In this document: one piece after another, positions 1 through 6,942 of the stretch
Position numbering within the stretch: position 1 is the stretch's first letter
Layout of the letters: each line of letters starts with the position of its first letter
Source: an uncultured Ruminococcus sp.
Lineage (GTDB): Bacteria > Bacillota > Clostridia > Oscillospirales > Ruminococcaceae
DNA length: 9,241 bases
Assembly: GCA_937901485.1 (NCBI GenBank)
Contig: CALGTT010000015.1
Coordinates: 1 to 9,241, forward strand
Direction: 5' to 3'
Notes under the pieces: model-generated
The model's database searches: none
What the model was told of the DNA's origin: nothing
Seen by the model: only the letters and a program-made list of their open reading frames with translations
Position numbers and translations under genes: made by a program

Positions 1-18
1 CGTTGAATACGAATTGAT

Positions 19-975
19 TCAGCTTTGCGGAGGGGATGAAGTCGGGCACATAGCCGTGCCCTTGAACGGCGGATTTGCAAGGCATACCGTGTATTTGCTG
101 CTGACATTGTTTTGCTTGGAAACGCTGTCCTTATAGCTGATGTCGGGGTTGGTGATGGAGTGGAGCATCAGGTTCATTGCAGAGATGCGGAGCATGGTCT
201 GGTCGGTGTCATAGCCCGAAAACATCTTCGTGCCGAAGCTTGCCCACTGTTCCTCCGTCATAGTGTTCTCGAAATTCCGGCGGACATATTCCGCAGCGGA
301 AACGAGGAATCCGGCTGTGCCGCAGGCAGGATCGCAGATCAGGTCATCGGGAGTCGGTGCGGTAAGCTCCACCATCATTTCACGGATGTGCTTGGGCGTG
401 CGGAACTGCCCGTTCTGCCCTGCCGTGGAGAGCTTGCCGAGCATGTACTCGTACAGATCGCCCTTCATGTCCAGATCGGCAATGTCGTGCTCGTAGAGAT
501 CCTCCAGTCCGGTGATGATCTTTTGCAGGATCTGGGGATTCGGGATCACAAAGACGGCGGATTCCATATAGCGTGTGAATGCCGTCTGCGTGGGCTGACC
601 GTCCTCACGGTCGGGAATTTCGATCAGCTCGCCCTCCTTGTTGAAATCGGGGAGCTTGCCGTATTTCATTTTCTTGACCGCAGGGAATACACGCTGCGAG
701 ATCAGGTCGAAGATCTCACGGGAATCACGGTCCTTGAATTTGCTCCAACGCATCGACTGCCCGATCTCCGACTGCGGAAAAATCAGGTCAGCCGCATCCG
801 CCCCGACACCCATCATGTTTGCAAATTCCTCTATTTCAAGCTCTTTTTCATCCAGAGAACGAATGAACATCAGATAGGTGAGCTGTTCGATGACGGTCAG
901 GGGGTTGGTGATGCCGCCCGCCCAGATGTCCGTCCAGATCTTATCTATTTTCGTTTTAATTACGCCTGTAATCAT
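19..975 (-). pseudogene. hsdM: Truncated type I restriction-modification methyltransferase subunit (HsdM)
   Basis: HsdM is the N6-adenine methyltransferase subunit of type I restriction-modification complexes. The 318-residue product has an HsdM-type N-terminal helical region (about residues 5-150), then the N6-methyltransferase core with the SAM-binding motif DPACGTAGF (215-223) and the catalytic NPPF motif (301-304). Family members are usually about 480-530 residues, so roughly the last third is missing. After NPPFKGT the reading frame runs through a short unrelated tail (AMCPTSSPPQS) to TGA. In another frame the same DNA reads VPDFIPSAKLNQFVFN and runs off the left edge; I do not recognise that as HsdM. 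The start at 975 is chosen because GGAGG at 983-987 lies 7 nt upstream; the longer open frame upstream would run through the promoter. No hsdS or hsdR is visible in the window. Identity is well supported; loss of function is inferred from the missing C-terminal part. Confidence 0.82.
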
Positions 976-1017
976 TGTCAAACCTCCGTGCCCCCGAAAT
1001 GGGAGTGTACTGCTTTT

Positions 1018-1046
1018 ATTATAGCATATTTTGGGGGATTCGTCAA
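1018..1046 (-). promoter_or_regulatory. Sigma-A-type promoter of hsdM
   Basis: On the minus strand, -35 TTGACG (1041-1046) and -10 TATAAT (1018-1023) are separated by exactly 17 nt, and the -10 is preceded by TGC. The predicted transcription start is near 1011, giving a leader of about 36 nt before the ATG at 975. This is the strongest promoter match in the window and suggests constitutive expression. Confidence 0.8.
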
Positions 1047-1076
1047 TCGGGAAACGAAGTTGACTGCACGTTTTGA

Positions 1077-3311
1077 TTATGCCCCATCCTCTTTTTTGAC
1101 CTGTTTCCGGTACTCTGTCGGGGATACTGACAGCTTTGCGCTGAACTGGCGGATGAAGTGGCTTGTATTGAGATAACCGCATTGCTCCGCTACATCGGCA
1201 ACAGAAATGCTTGTATTCTTCAAAAGCCACTTGGCACGTTCGAGTCTTGCCGTGATGATATCCTCCTTGCAGCTTTTCCCGAACATTTCCTTATAGAGCC
1301 GCTGAAAATGGCTTCGGCTGATACCCATGGAACGGGTGATGCCGTCGAGCGTCCATTCCTTCTGCGGTTCTGCATAAATCGCTTCCCGTACTGCGTGAAA
1401 GCTTTCCTTATAAAGAAATGTTCCTGACTGCATGGAGATCATTTTTCCACGAATCTCTGCGCACATGCTGCTGATGATATTGTCGATCTGGAAAATATCT
1501 GCCGGGTGCACCATACGCCGGATCACGGCGATCTGCTCCGTCCGGATGTCAACTGCTCCTTGATAGGTTTCACTGACCAGCTGTGCAAGATGCTGTGCAA
1601 AAGCGTGCTCCGTCATGTCTGCCTCGCTTGGATCAGCGATCATGGCAATGGTGCTTTCGTCAATGCTTGCAAGGATCGGACTGCCGCCCTTCAGACGAAC
1701 AGCATTGACAATGGCATTGACGGGCGGTATGCTTTGGTGGCTTTTCTCATTGTCCGCACAGGAAAGCATCATGAGTATCCATGAATGCTCTCCGTTTTCC
1801 GTCATCATCCCCGTGAGCCTGCTGATGAATCCACGCCTGTTGTAAATACCCAGCACCGGTGCATATTCGGAAAGCGATTCGATCTTTTTGTTGACATGTG
1901 CCTTGTAAAGCTTCTTCTGTACCGTGTGCAGTCCTGTACATACAGAGTCGCACCAGTTCAGATAGAAATCATCCAGCACGATGTCCGCCGCCTGTTGGTA
2001 GGTGAAGCACAGATACCCGAAGATCTGCCCCTTGTAGTGCAGGGACGTTGCAGCAATCAGTCTGGGTTCATGCGGAATCCGGAGGGACGGGAGGATCTCA
2101 GCGGCGGCAAATGGTTTTATCTTTTCCGGTTCATCGTCCTGCCCGACACCGATGGCGAGGAGCATCCGATCCGAAAACCCGCCCTTTCTGTAAATGGACG
2201 GATTGTTCAGATTCCTGCACCAGTCCTCACAAAGACACAGCTCCGTACGGATTCCCCGAGGGATCATGTAGCAGCAGCCCATGACATGCCCGATGACATC
2301 GTACAGATCATTGCTCTCCGCCATACGGCGGATCATCTGGCTCTGCGTGCTGGTACGGCGAAGCTCATGGGTTTCCACCAGATTGGCAGCATACGAACGG
2401 ATCTCCGAACGAGTCGGATCACGATGCAGCTTTCCAAGCTCCGCACAGCCGCAGCTTTCTCCGAGGACGAGCCGCATCGGAATTGCCGGATCCTGCTGTG
2501 TATCCGTACCCATCTGCCGGAGCAGGACATGAATTGCAAGCTGACCGTTCTGTTCCTCCTGACTGGAAACGGTGGTGATGGACACAGTCTCCGTCTGTGA
2601 TGCAATACTGCCGTCACAGCCCGTAACCTTGATATCCTCAGGCACTGCGATCCCTTCCTCACGCAAAGAACGGCACAGAGCAATTGCCATAATATCGCTG
2701 CCGCAGACGATGCCGTCCGGTTTTGCAAGGCTTCCATTTGCAATGGATTTCCCGATCTGACGTGGAATATCACGCCAGTAATCCCCGTAAAAAATGCAGC
2801 TTTCATCATAGGCAAGCCCTGCCGCATCCATCGCCTGCCGGAAACCGCTGATACGCTCCTCGGATTTCTCATGTCCCCGATAACCGCCGATGCAGTACAG
2901 CGTTCGGCAGCCATGTTCGTGGATCAGGTGTTCCGCTGTCAGACGGAGCATATCGGATTCTGCGGCTGACACGACCGGAAAATAGGGCTGGTCATAGTTG
3001 ATGATGACACAGGGCTTGCCGGCTTTGTGCAGTCGTTCGATCATGCTTTTGCGAAGTACCTCACTGCAAAACAGATTTGCCTCCATGATGAACCCATCGA
3101 AATCGCCCGACAGGATCAGATCATAAATATTGTTCTGCCCCCTGCAATACAGATCCTTCAACTGGGAATCCGTATAATTGACCGCACCGGAAATCAGGAT
3201 CGTATCATAGCCATGTGCCGCCGCTGTTCTGTGGATACTGCTCACCAGAGCCACATCCAGATTGTCCATGATATGCGGTATGATCAGACCAATTCTACCT
3301 TTTGCGTGCAT
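1077..3311 (-). CDS. Hybrid transcriptional regulator: LacI-type sensor, GAF-like and degenerate GGDEF-like regions, AraC-type DNA-binding domain
   Basis: A 744-residue probable one-component cytoplasmic regulator; no signal peptide or membrane segment is seen. Residues about 5-295 form a LacI/GalR-type periplasmic-binding-protein fold (RIGLIIPHIMDNLD, FDGFIMEANLF, CGSDIMAIALC), starting directly with the sensor and lacking the usual N-terminal LacI helix-turn-helix. About 305-470 resembles a GAF sensor (LIAATSLHYKGQIFGYLCF). About 480-600 looks like a decayed GGDEF domain: GIYNRRGFI matches the family's opening signature, but the GG(D/E)EF position reads SIDEST, so cyclase activity is unlikely. 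Residues about 650-740 are an AraC-family double helix-turn-helix (ISRSHFQRLYKEMFG, VADVAEQCGYLNTSHFIRQF). The ATG at 3311 is chosen because GGAGG (3320-3324) lies 8 nt upstream; a GTG at 3320 would overlap that site. It lies downstream of mannanase 1, so it probably senses an oligosaccharide and controls the mannanase genes; ligand and targets are inferred. Confidence 0.88.
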   Translation of the reverse strand: MHAKGRIGLIIPHIMDNLDVALVSSIHRTAAAHGYDTILISGAVNYTDSQLKDLYCRGQNNIYDLILSGDFDGFIMEANLFCSEVLRKSMIERLHKAGKPCVIINYDQPYFPVVSAAESDMLRLTAEHLIHEHGCRTLYCIGGYRGHEKSEERISGFRQAMDAAGLAYDESCIFYGDYWRDIPRQIGKSIANGSLAKPDGIVCGSDIMAIALCRSLREEGIAVPEDIKVTGCDGSIASQTETVSITTVSSQEEQNGQLAIHVLLRQMGTDTQQDPAIPMRLVLGESCGCAELGKLHRDPTRSEIRSYAANLVETHELRRTSTQSQMIRRMAESNDLYDVIGHVMGCCYMIPRGIRTELCLCEDWCRNLNNPSIYRKGGFSDRMLLAIGVGQDDEPEKIKPFAAAEILPSLRIPHEPRLIAATSLHYKGQIFGYLCFTYQQAADIVLDDFYLNWCDSVCTGLHTVQKKLYKAHVNKKIESLSEYAPVLGIYNRRGFISRLTGMMTENGEHSWILMMLSCADNEKSHQSIPPVNAIVNAVRLKGGSPILASIDESTIAMIADPSEADMTEHAFAQHLAQLVSETYQGAVDIRTEQIAVIRRMVHPADIFQIDNIISSMCAEIRGKMISMQSGTFLYKESFHAVREAIYAEPQKEWTLDGITRSMGISRSHFQRLYKEMFGKSCKEDIITARLERAKWLLKNTSISVADVAEQCGYLNTSHFIRQFSAKLSVSPTEYRKQVKKEDGA

Positions 3312-3330
3312 TGCATTCACCTCCGATTTT

Positions 3331-3359
3331 ATGATATATCATCCTGCTTTGTTTGTCAA
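3331..3359 (-). promoter_or_regulatory. Promoter of the hybrid regulator, with a palindrome over the -10
   Basis: On the minus strand, -35 TTGACA (3354-3359, perfect) and -10 TATCAT (3331-3336) are 17 nt apart. The -10 lies inside a perfect 12-bp palindrome, ATGATATATCAT (3331-3342). The predicted start near 3324 leaves a leader of only about 13 nt, with the ribosome binding site at its very 5' end. The short leader is unusual, so either the true start is a little further upstream or readthrough from mannanase 1 contributes. Confidence 0.65.
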
Positions 3360-3371
3360 GTCCAAAGACAA

Positions 3372-3401
3372 GAAAAGCTCCGCACAGCTGCGAAGCTTTT
3401 C
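3372..3401 (-). terminator. Rho-independent terminator of mannanase 1
   Basis: GAAAAGCTCCGCA and TGCGAAGCTTTTC form a 13-bp stem with one mismatch around the loop CAGC. On the minus strand it is followed by TCTTGTCTTT, a broken U tract. It lies 22 nt past the mannanase 1 stop and just before the -35 of the regulator promoter, so the two genes are probably separate transcription units with possible readthrough. Confidence 0.8.
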
Positions 3402-3423
3402 CGAAAGGAATTTCATCGTTATG

Positions 3424-5460
3424 TCAGGAACGATCCTGCACGATGCGTTTTTTCATCATTGCCAGATCAAAGGCATTGAGCGTACCATCCGCACACAGAT
3501 CACCTGCTGCCGCATCGGCAAGCACTGCATCTGGCTTTGCAAGCAGCCATTTCTGCATCAGAACAATATCTGCCACATTGAACGCACCGTCCGCATTTAT
3601 ATCGCCCATGAGCGAACCTTCTTCGATCGTCAGGCTGTCAAGCAGTGTCCAGCCCCATGCTCCCTCGATGGTGATGGTATTGCTTCCGGCATTGAGATTC
3701 GCAGAAATAACAGCTTCGGCAAACTGGCTTTCTCCCGTCTGCTCACAGCAGATCTGACCGGCATTTTTGCCATTTACAATGACATTCTGATACTTTCCGT
3801 TTTCGTCATAGGGCTGGCTGTAGCGGATGCAGATTCTGTGATTGCCGGCATTTTCCGCCTGCACTGTCACACTGACAGCATCGCCCTCATCCTTGAGATC
3901 CACAGCCTTGCCGCCGCTTGCACCGGACAGTGAAACAACTGCCGTCACATTCTCGCCTGTATCGGTGATTTTTCCCTTTTCCAGCTCATAGACTCCATCC
4001 TCCGGAATCACATCGCTGTCATTATCATTGCCGGTATCATCATCGCCGTCATCCCCTGCATTGCCCTGATAATGATAAATATCCGGCAGTTCATCGAGTG
4101 TGAGGATGTGTTCGCTGTTGTACACATGGTCGATGTAGCTTGCTGTGTTGATGGCGTGGCTGTCGATGAAGGAGGTGTGCCATGTCATGAACCACAGCCA
4201 ATCCGCATTGTCTGCTGCCATTTTGTCCGGATCCGGAATCGGGCCGTTTTCATGCAGGCAGACGGGTTTCTGAGCGATCTGTGCTGTCTTCTGGTACATG
4301 TTCACGAGGGAATCCGTGTGGTTCACATAGGTGTCCGCACCGATGATGTCCACATAGGCATCCCCCGGATACCAGCCGCTGTTGACATCGCCGCAGTAGC
4401 CAAGATTCCAGATGAGGTTATCCAGCCCCCAGTAATTCGTATAACGGTCATACATGATCTGCCAGAGCTTTTTGAAGTTTTCGCCTCCGCCCTTGCCCCA
4501 CCAGAACCATTTGCCGTCAAATTCGTGGAACGGCCGCCAGACAACGGGGACACCGGCTTCCTTCAGCTCCAGCAATGCCTTTGCACCCTTGTCCATACCG
4601 GCGATGAGATTATTGTATTCGCTCGTGCCTGGGGTAAGTGCCTTGTCCCAGTCCAGATTGGATTCGAGAGATTCGGTGTGGCTTCCTCTGAAATCACTGC
4701 CGCAGTGCCAGCAGATGGTGACGATGCCGCCCTGCTTGTACCAAGAGATCGCACGGCGGTTGCATCCTGCAAAATCATCTCCCATATAGTCCAGACCCCT
4801 GATCGCCGGCAGTCTGCCGCTTGCGTTCCGGATGATCTCAAATTCATAATCCTCACTGCCCATCCATGTGGATTCCTGCTGACCGGAAAGGGTGTAATTA
4901 CCGTAGGTATCACACAGAAAGCTGTACAGGGACTGTGCCTGTGCGGATGCATTTGGATTGGAAAGCTTCGCAGAAACAGAAGTGCTCACAAGTGCCTCCT
5001 CCACGCTCAGACTGTCAAGGATCGACCATCCCCACGAACCCTCGACCGTAACGGTATTGCTGCCTTTTTTGAGATTGGCAGAAATGCTGACCGTGCTGAA
5101 TGTGCCATCGCCGGTATAATCGCAGAGAATCTGTCCGGCATTTGCACCATTGACAATGACATTCTGATACTTGCCGGCTTCATCATAGGGCTGGCTGTAG
5201 CGGATGGTCAGGCGGTGGTTTCCGGCATTTTCCGCATCAACGGTCAAAGTGACCGCATCGCCGCCGTCACGCAGATCGACCGCTTTGCCGCCGGATGCAT
5301 CGGAGAGCGAAACGACCTTTGTTTCGTTTTCGCCCGTGTCGGAAATCGTGCCGTTTTCAAATTCATACGCATTTGCAGCAGAAACGGATGCCATCGGCAT
5401 ACAGAGCATGGTATTGACTGCCAGTGCAGCAGCCAGCAGATTTGCAGATAATTTTCGCAT
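3424..5460 (-). CDS. Cellulosomal GH26 beta-mannanase, CBM35-GH26-CBM35-dockerin
   Basis: A 678-residue secreted enzyme predicted to hydrolyse beta-1,4-mannan internally. Domain order: signal peptide (about 1-30, MRKLSANLL then a hydrophobic core ending ASVSAANA), CBM35-like module (30-155), GH26 catalytic domain (about 157-463), Asp/Gly/Asn-rich linker (466-488), second CBM35-like module (489-614) and type I dockerin (617-675). GH26 landmarks are intact: the acid/base Glu313 in WRPFHEFDG and the nucleophile Glu404 in LHENGP. The dockerin has two calcium-loop repeats, GDINADGAFNVAD and GDLCADGTLNAFD, and would dock to a scaffoldin cohesin. The ATG at 5460 is preferred over that at 5466 because AGGAGG (5469-5474) is 8 nt from the former but only 2 nt from the latter. 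It has its own promoter and terminator. Other GH26 activities, such as beta-1,3/1,4-glucanase, cannot be excluded by reading alone. Confidence 0.92.
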   Translation of the reverse strand: MRKLSANLLAAALAVNTMLCMPMASVSAANAYEFENGTISDTGENETKVVSLSDASGGKAVDLRDGGDAVTLTVDAENAGNHRLTIRYSQPYDEAGKYQNVIVNGANAGQILCDYTGDGTFSTVSISANLKKGSNTVTVEGSWGWSILDSLSVEEALVSTSVSAKLSNPNASAQAQSLYSFLCDTYGNYTLSGQQESTWMGSEDYEFEIIRNASGRLPAIRGLDYMGDDFAGCNRRAISWYKQGGIVTICWHCGSDFRGSHTESLESNLDWDKALTPGTSEYNNLIAGMDKGAKALLELKEAGVPVVWRPFHEFDGKWFWWGKGGGENFKKLWQIMYDRYTNYWGLDNLIWNLGYCGDVNSGWYPGDAYVDIIGADTYVNHTDSLVNMYQKTAQIAQKPVCLHENGPIPDPDKMAADNADWLWFMTWHTSFIDSHAINTASYIDHVYNSEHILTLDELPDIYHYQGNAGDDGDDDTGNDNDSDVIPEDGVYELEKGKITDTGENVTAVVSLSGASGGKAVDLKDEGDAVSVTVQAENAGNHRICIRYSQPYDENGKYQNVIVNGKNAGQICCEQTGESQFAEAVISANLNAGSNTITIEGAWGWTLLDSLTIEEGSLMGDINADGAFNVADIVLMQKWLLAKPDAVLADAAAGDLCADGTLNAFDLAMMKKRIVQDRS
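3619..3996 (-). repeat. Intragenic repeat, CBM35-like module copy 2 of mannanase 1
   Basis: This segment encodes the C-terminal CBM35-like module and matches the module at 4996-5373 nearly end to end. Shared stretches include SGGKAVDL, AENAGNHR, IRYSQPYDE and GKYQNVIVNG, with DNA similarity still visible. It lies between the acidic linker and the dockerin. The pattern points to an internal duplication of one binding module around the catalytic domain. Confidence 0.85.
4996..5373 (-). repeat. Intragenic repeat, CBM35-like module copy 1 of mannanase 1
   Basis: This segment encodes the N-terminal CBM35-like module, directly after the signal peptide and before the GH26 domain. It is the partner of the repeat at 3619-3996. 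The single CBM35-like module of mannanase 2 is clearly more distant, so the two copies here are each other's closest relatives in the window. Confidence 0.85.
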
Positions 5461-5505
5461 AGTCATAACCTCCTGAAAGTTGACGTTTTCGGTTCATCTG
5501 CTTTT

Positions 5506-5534
5506 ATTATACTACATCTGCACACCGGATGGAA
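5506..5534 (-). promoter_or_regulatory. Promoter of mannanase 1 with a perfect -10 and weak -35
   Basis: On the minus strand TATAAT occupies 5506-5511, about 46 nt upstream of the start codon. At the expected 17-nt distance, 5529-5534 reads TTCCAT, a poor -35. A perfect -10 without a good -35 is what one expects of an activator-dependent promoter, in line with an AraC-type regulator next door. A TTTTGCA box at 5561-5567 lies about 60 nt upstream of the predicted transcription start near 5499. Confidence 0.55.
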
Positions 5535-5549
5535 TGATATTTCGCACTT

Positions 5550-5825
5550 TTGAATTTACATTTTGCATCATTTTGGTTATGGGGAGTCTGTACGTTTGTC
5601 AGCAAGTCAAGTTGCTCCTGTTATGTCAGCGGTTATCAGGAAAACGAGGACACAGAGTTCTACCCCAATGGACAGATCAGAAGCTATACGAATTTCCAGA
5701 AATCAGAGTGCAAAGCATTGGTTCTGAAATGGTATGAAAATGGTCAGCTGAAGGAGATCACACAGCTTACCAATCATAGCAGAAATCATTTCATATTGTC
5801 CTCGTTCTTCATTTTTCTTTGCTAA
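5550..5825 (+). pseudogene. Remnant of a MORN-like (YwqK-type) repeat protein
   Basis: The open frame has two spaced motifs typical of MORN-2/YwqK-type repeats, EFYPNGQIRSY and KWYENGQLKE, encoded from about 5652 to 5760. The family normally carries many such repeats of about 20 residues; only two are present. The frame opens with TTG at 5550 without a convincing ribosome binding site, and its first about 25 residues and last about 15 residues look non-conserved. It is the only plausible plus-strand coding sequence between the mannanase 1 promoter and the hairpins at 5870-5940. A short expressed gene is possible, but a decayed fragment is more likely. In some genomes such proteins are annotated as antitoxins; no partner toxin is seen here. 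Confidence 0.4.
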
Positions 5826-5869
5826 CATGTGTACCACCGTCCCTTTCTTCTATTTATCACTTCCTTTGA

Positions 5870-5898
5870 AAAAAGTCCAGCTCTGGGATGGACTTTTT
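5870..5898. terminator. Bidirectional rho-independent terminator
   Basis: AAAAAGTCCA (5870-5879) and TGGACTTTTT (5889-5898) form a perfect 10-bp stem with a 9-nt loop. On the minus strand the stem is followed by an extra T and TCAAAGG, giving a T tract of six, so it can end the mannanase 2/xylanase-remnant transcript. On the plus strand the T run lies inside the stem and could stop the MORN-like remnant. Confidence 0.7.
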
Positions 5899-5908
5899 CG
5901 ACAAACTG

Positions 5909-5940
5909 AAGCCATGACTTCTGTGAAGAGGTCATGGCTT
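5909..5940. terminator. Second hairpin, probable terminator
   Basis: AAGCCATGAC (5909-5918) and GTCATGGCTT (5931-5940) form a perfect 10-bp stem with an inner TTC-TGT-GAA mini-stem. It lies 10 nt from the neighbouring hairpin and is the first structure met by minus-strand transcripts after the dockerin stop at 5984. It lacks a strong T tract on the minus strand, so it probably works with the hairpin at 5870-5898. Confidence 0.5.
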
Positions 5941-5983
5941 TTGGCTTTATGGAGTTCTATAGGAAACCAACGAACTTGAAAGC

Positions 5984-6942
5984 TTATGTTCCAGAGGTAA
6001 AACTCTGAATTTTGCCGAAGAGGTATTTCTGGATCAACACCGCATCACGGACTTCCACTGCACCGTTACGATCGACATCGGCGGAGGCACTTGCCCGAAC
6101 AGAAGCAAATTCCCCCAGAAGTCCACGCTTTACCAGTGCCATGTCAAACGCTGTGATCCGTCCGTCCTGATCGAGGTCGCCGTAGATGATCGGCTCTGCT
6201 TCGCCCGCACCCTTGATGACAGTGCCATCCACCGCACCGACAGCTTCATCCAGATAGAAATGATTCGTGGACTTCGCCGTTTCGACATAGATCCGCAGAT
6301 CCGATGCGTCTTCAGGAATCCGGTAGCTGGTGTTGGCAAGCTGGAACCATTCGCCCTTGAAACCCATACCCTGTGCGATCGTTGTATATTTCGTATCACC
6401 GTTGCCATTGGTGTACTGCAATTTCAGATAGAACTGATCCGTTGCATCCCCGTCAAAATACAGGGCGTGCACACTGAAGCTGTAGGCATTTCCCGGCTTG
6501 AATGCCCTTGCATCAAGGGAAAGGGATGCCCCATGCCATGCTGATGTTCTGCCCTCCACCAGCAGAGCATCCCCACCCTGATACGGCTTTCTGCCGCTGA
6601 TCCGGACTGCAGCTTCCCCTCTCGCAGTCCACTGATCAGCGTCCTCTTCAAATGTGCTGTGGAAATACCATCCGTTTTCATCCGGCGCAATATCGGCATC
6701 CGCTCCCGGATTGCCCTCGCCCCATTCCGATTCCGGTATGATTCCCATCAGCGAGTCGTAAGCAGGTTTTGGCAGCACTTCGCCGACCGGAAACCTGCAT
6801 TGCCTTTGCAGACTGAAAACCTGTCCCCTCCTGTGCAGTCAGAATCACATGGTCCGTCTGCATGGACAGTATGGAAAGCAATGCGATCAGCAATGATGTC
6901 AGTACGAATAATGCCTGATGTTTCGCCGTTATTTTGTCTCAT
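5984..6942 (-). pseudogene. Broken cellulosomal xylanase gene: signal peptide/CBM22 start fused to GH10 tail-CBM22-dockerin
   Basis: Pieces of one gene lie in three frames. At the 5' end, ATG (6942-6940) overlaps the mannanase 2 stop as TAATG. Ignoring one C at 6936, the product would begin MRKITAKHQALFVLTSLL, a good signal peptide, then EGTGFQSAKAMQVSGR, which resembles the start of a CBM22/CBM4-9 module. At about 6780-6795 the frame changes, and VLPKPAYDSLMGIIPESEWG follows, which looks like the very end of a GH10 domain and its linker. The last 264 codons (5984-6778) stay open: a CBM22-like module (about residues 36-184; ALLVEGRTSAWHGA is typical) and a type I dockerin (198-256). No GH10 catalytic residues remain. 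The open part would start at GTG 6778 without a ribosome binding site. The GH10 ancestry is inferred from about 20 residues; the CBM22 and dockerin calls are firmer. Confidence 0.7.

Noticed and set aside
112..1176. Plus-strand open frame of 354 codons opposite hsdM
   Set aside because: The minus strand carries clear methyltransferase motifs; this frame runs across two genes and a promoter and has no domain.
976..1230. Upstream extension of the hsdM frame
   Set aside because: It would overlap the end of the regulator gene and include the hsdM promoter; the ATG at 975 has a well-placed GGAGG.
3312..3320. GTG start three codons upstream for regulator 1
   Set aside because: The GTG overlaps the GGAGG ribosome binding site, which is correctly spaced for the ATG at 3311.
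4072..5451. Plus-strand open frame of 459 codons opposite mannanase 1
   Set aside because: It mirrors the GH26 and CBM35 coding sequence, shows no recognisable domain and has no ribosome binding site; the minus-strand gene is unambiguous.
5461..5466. ATG at 5466 as the start of mannanase 1
   Set aside because: Only 2 nt from AGGAGG; the ATG at 5460 has 8 nt and begins the expected MRK signal peptide.
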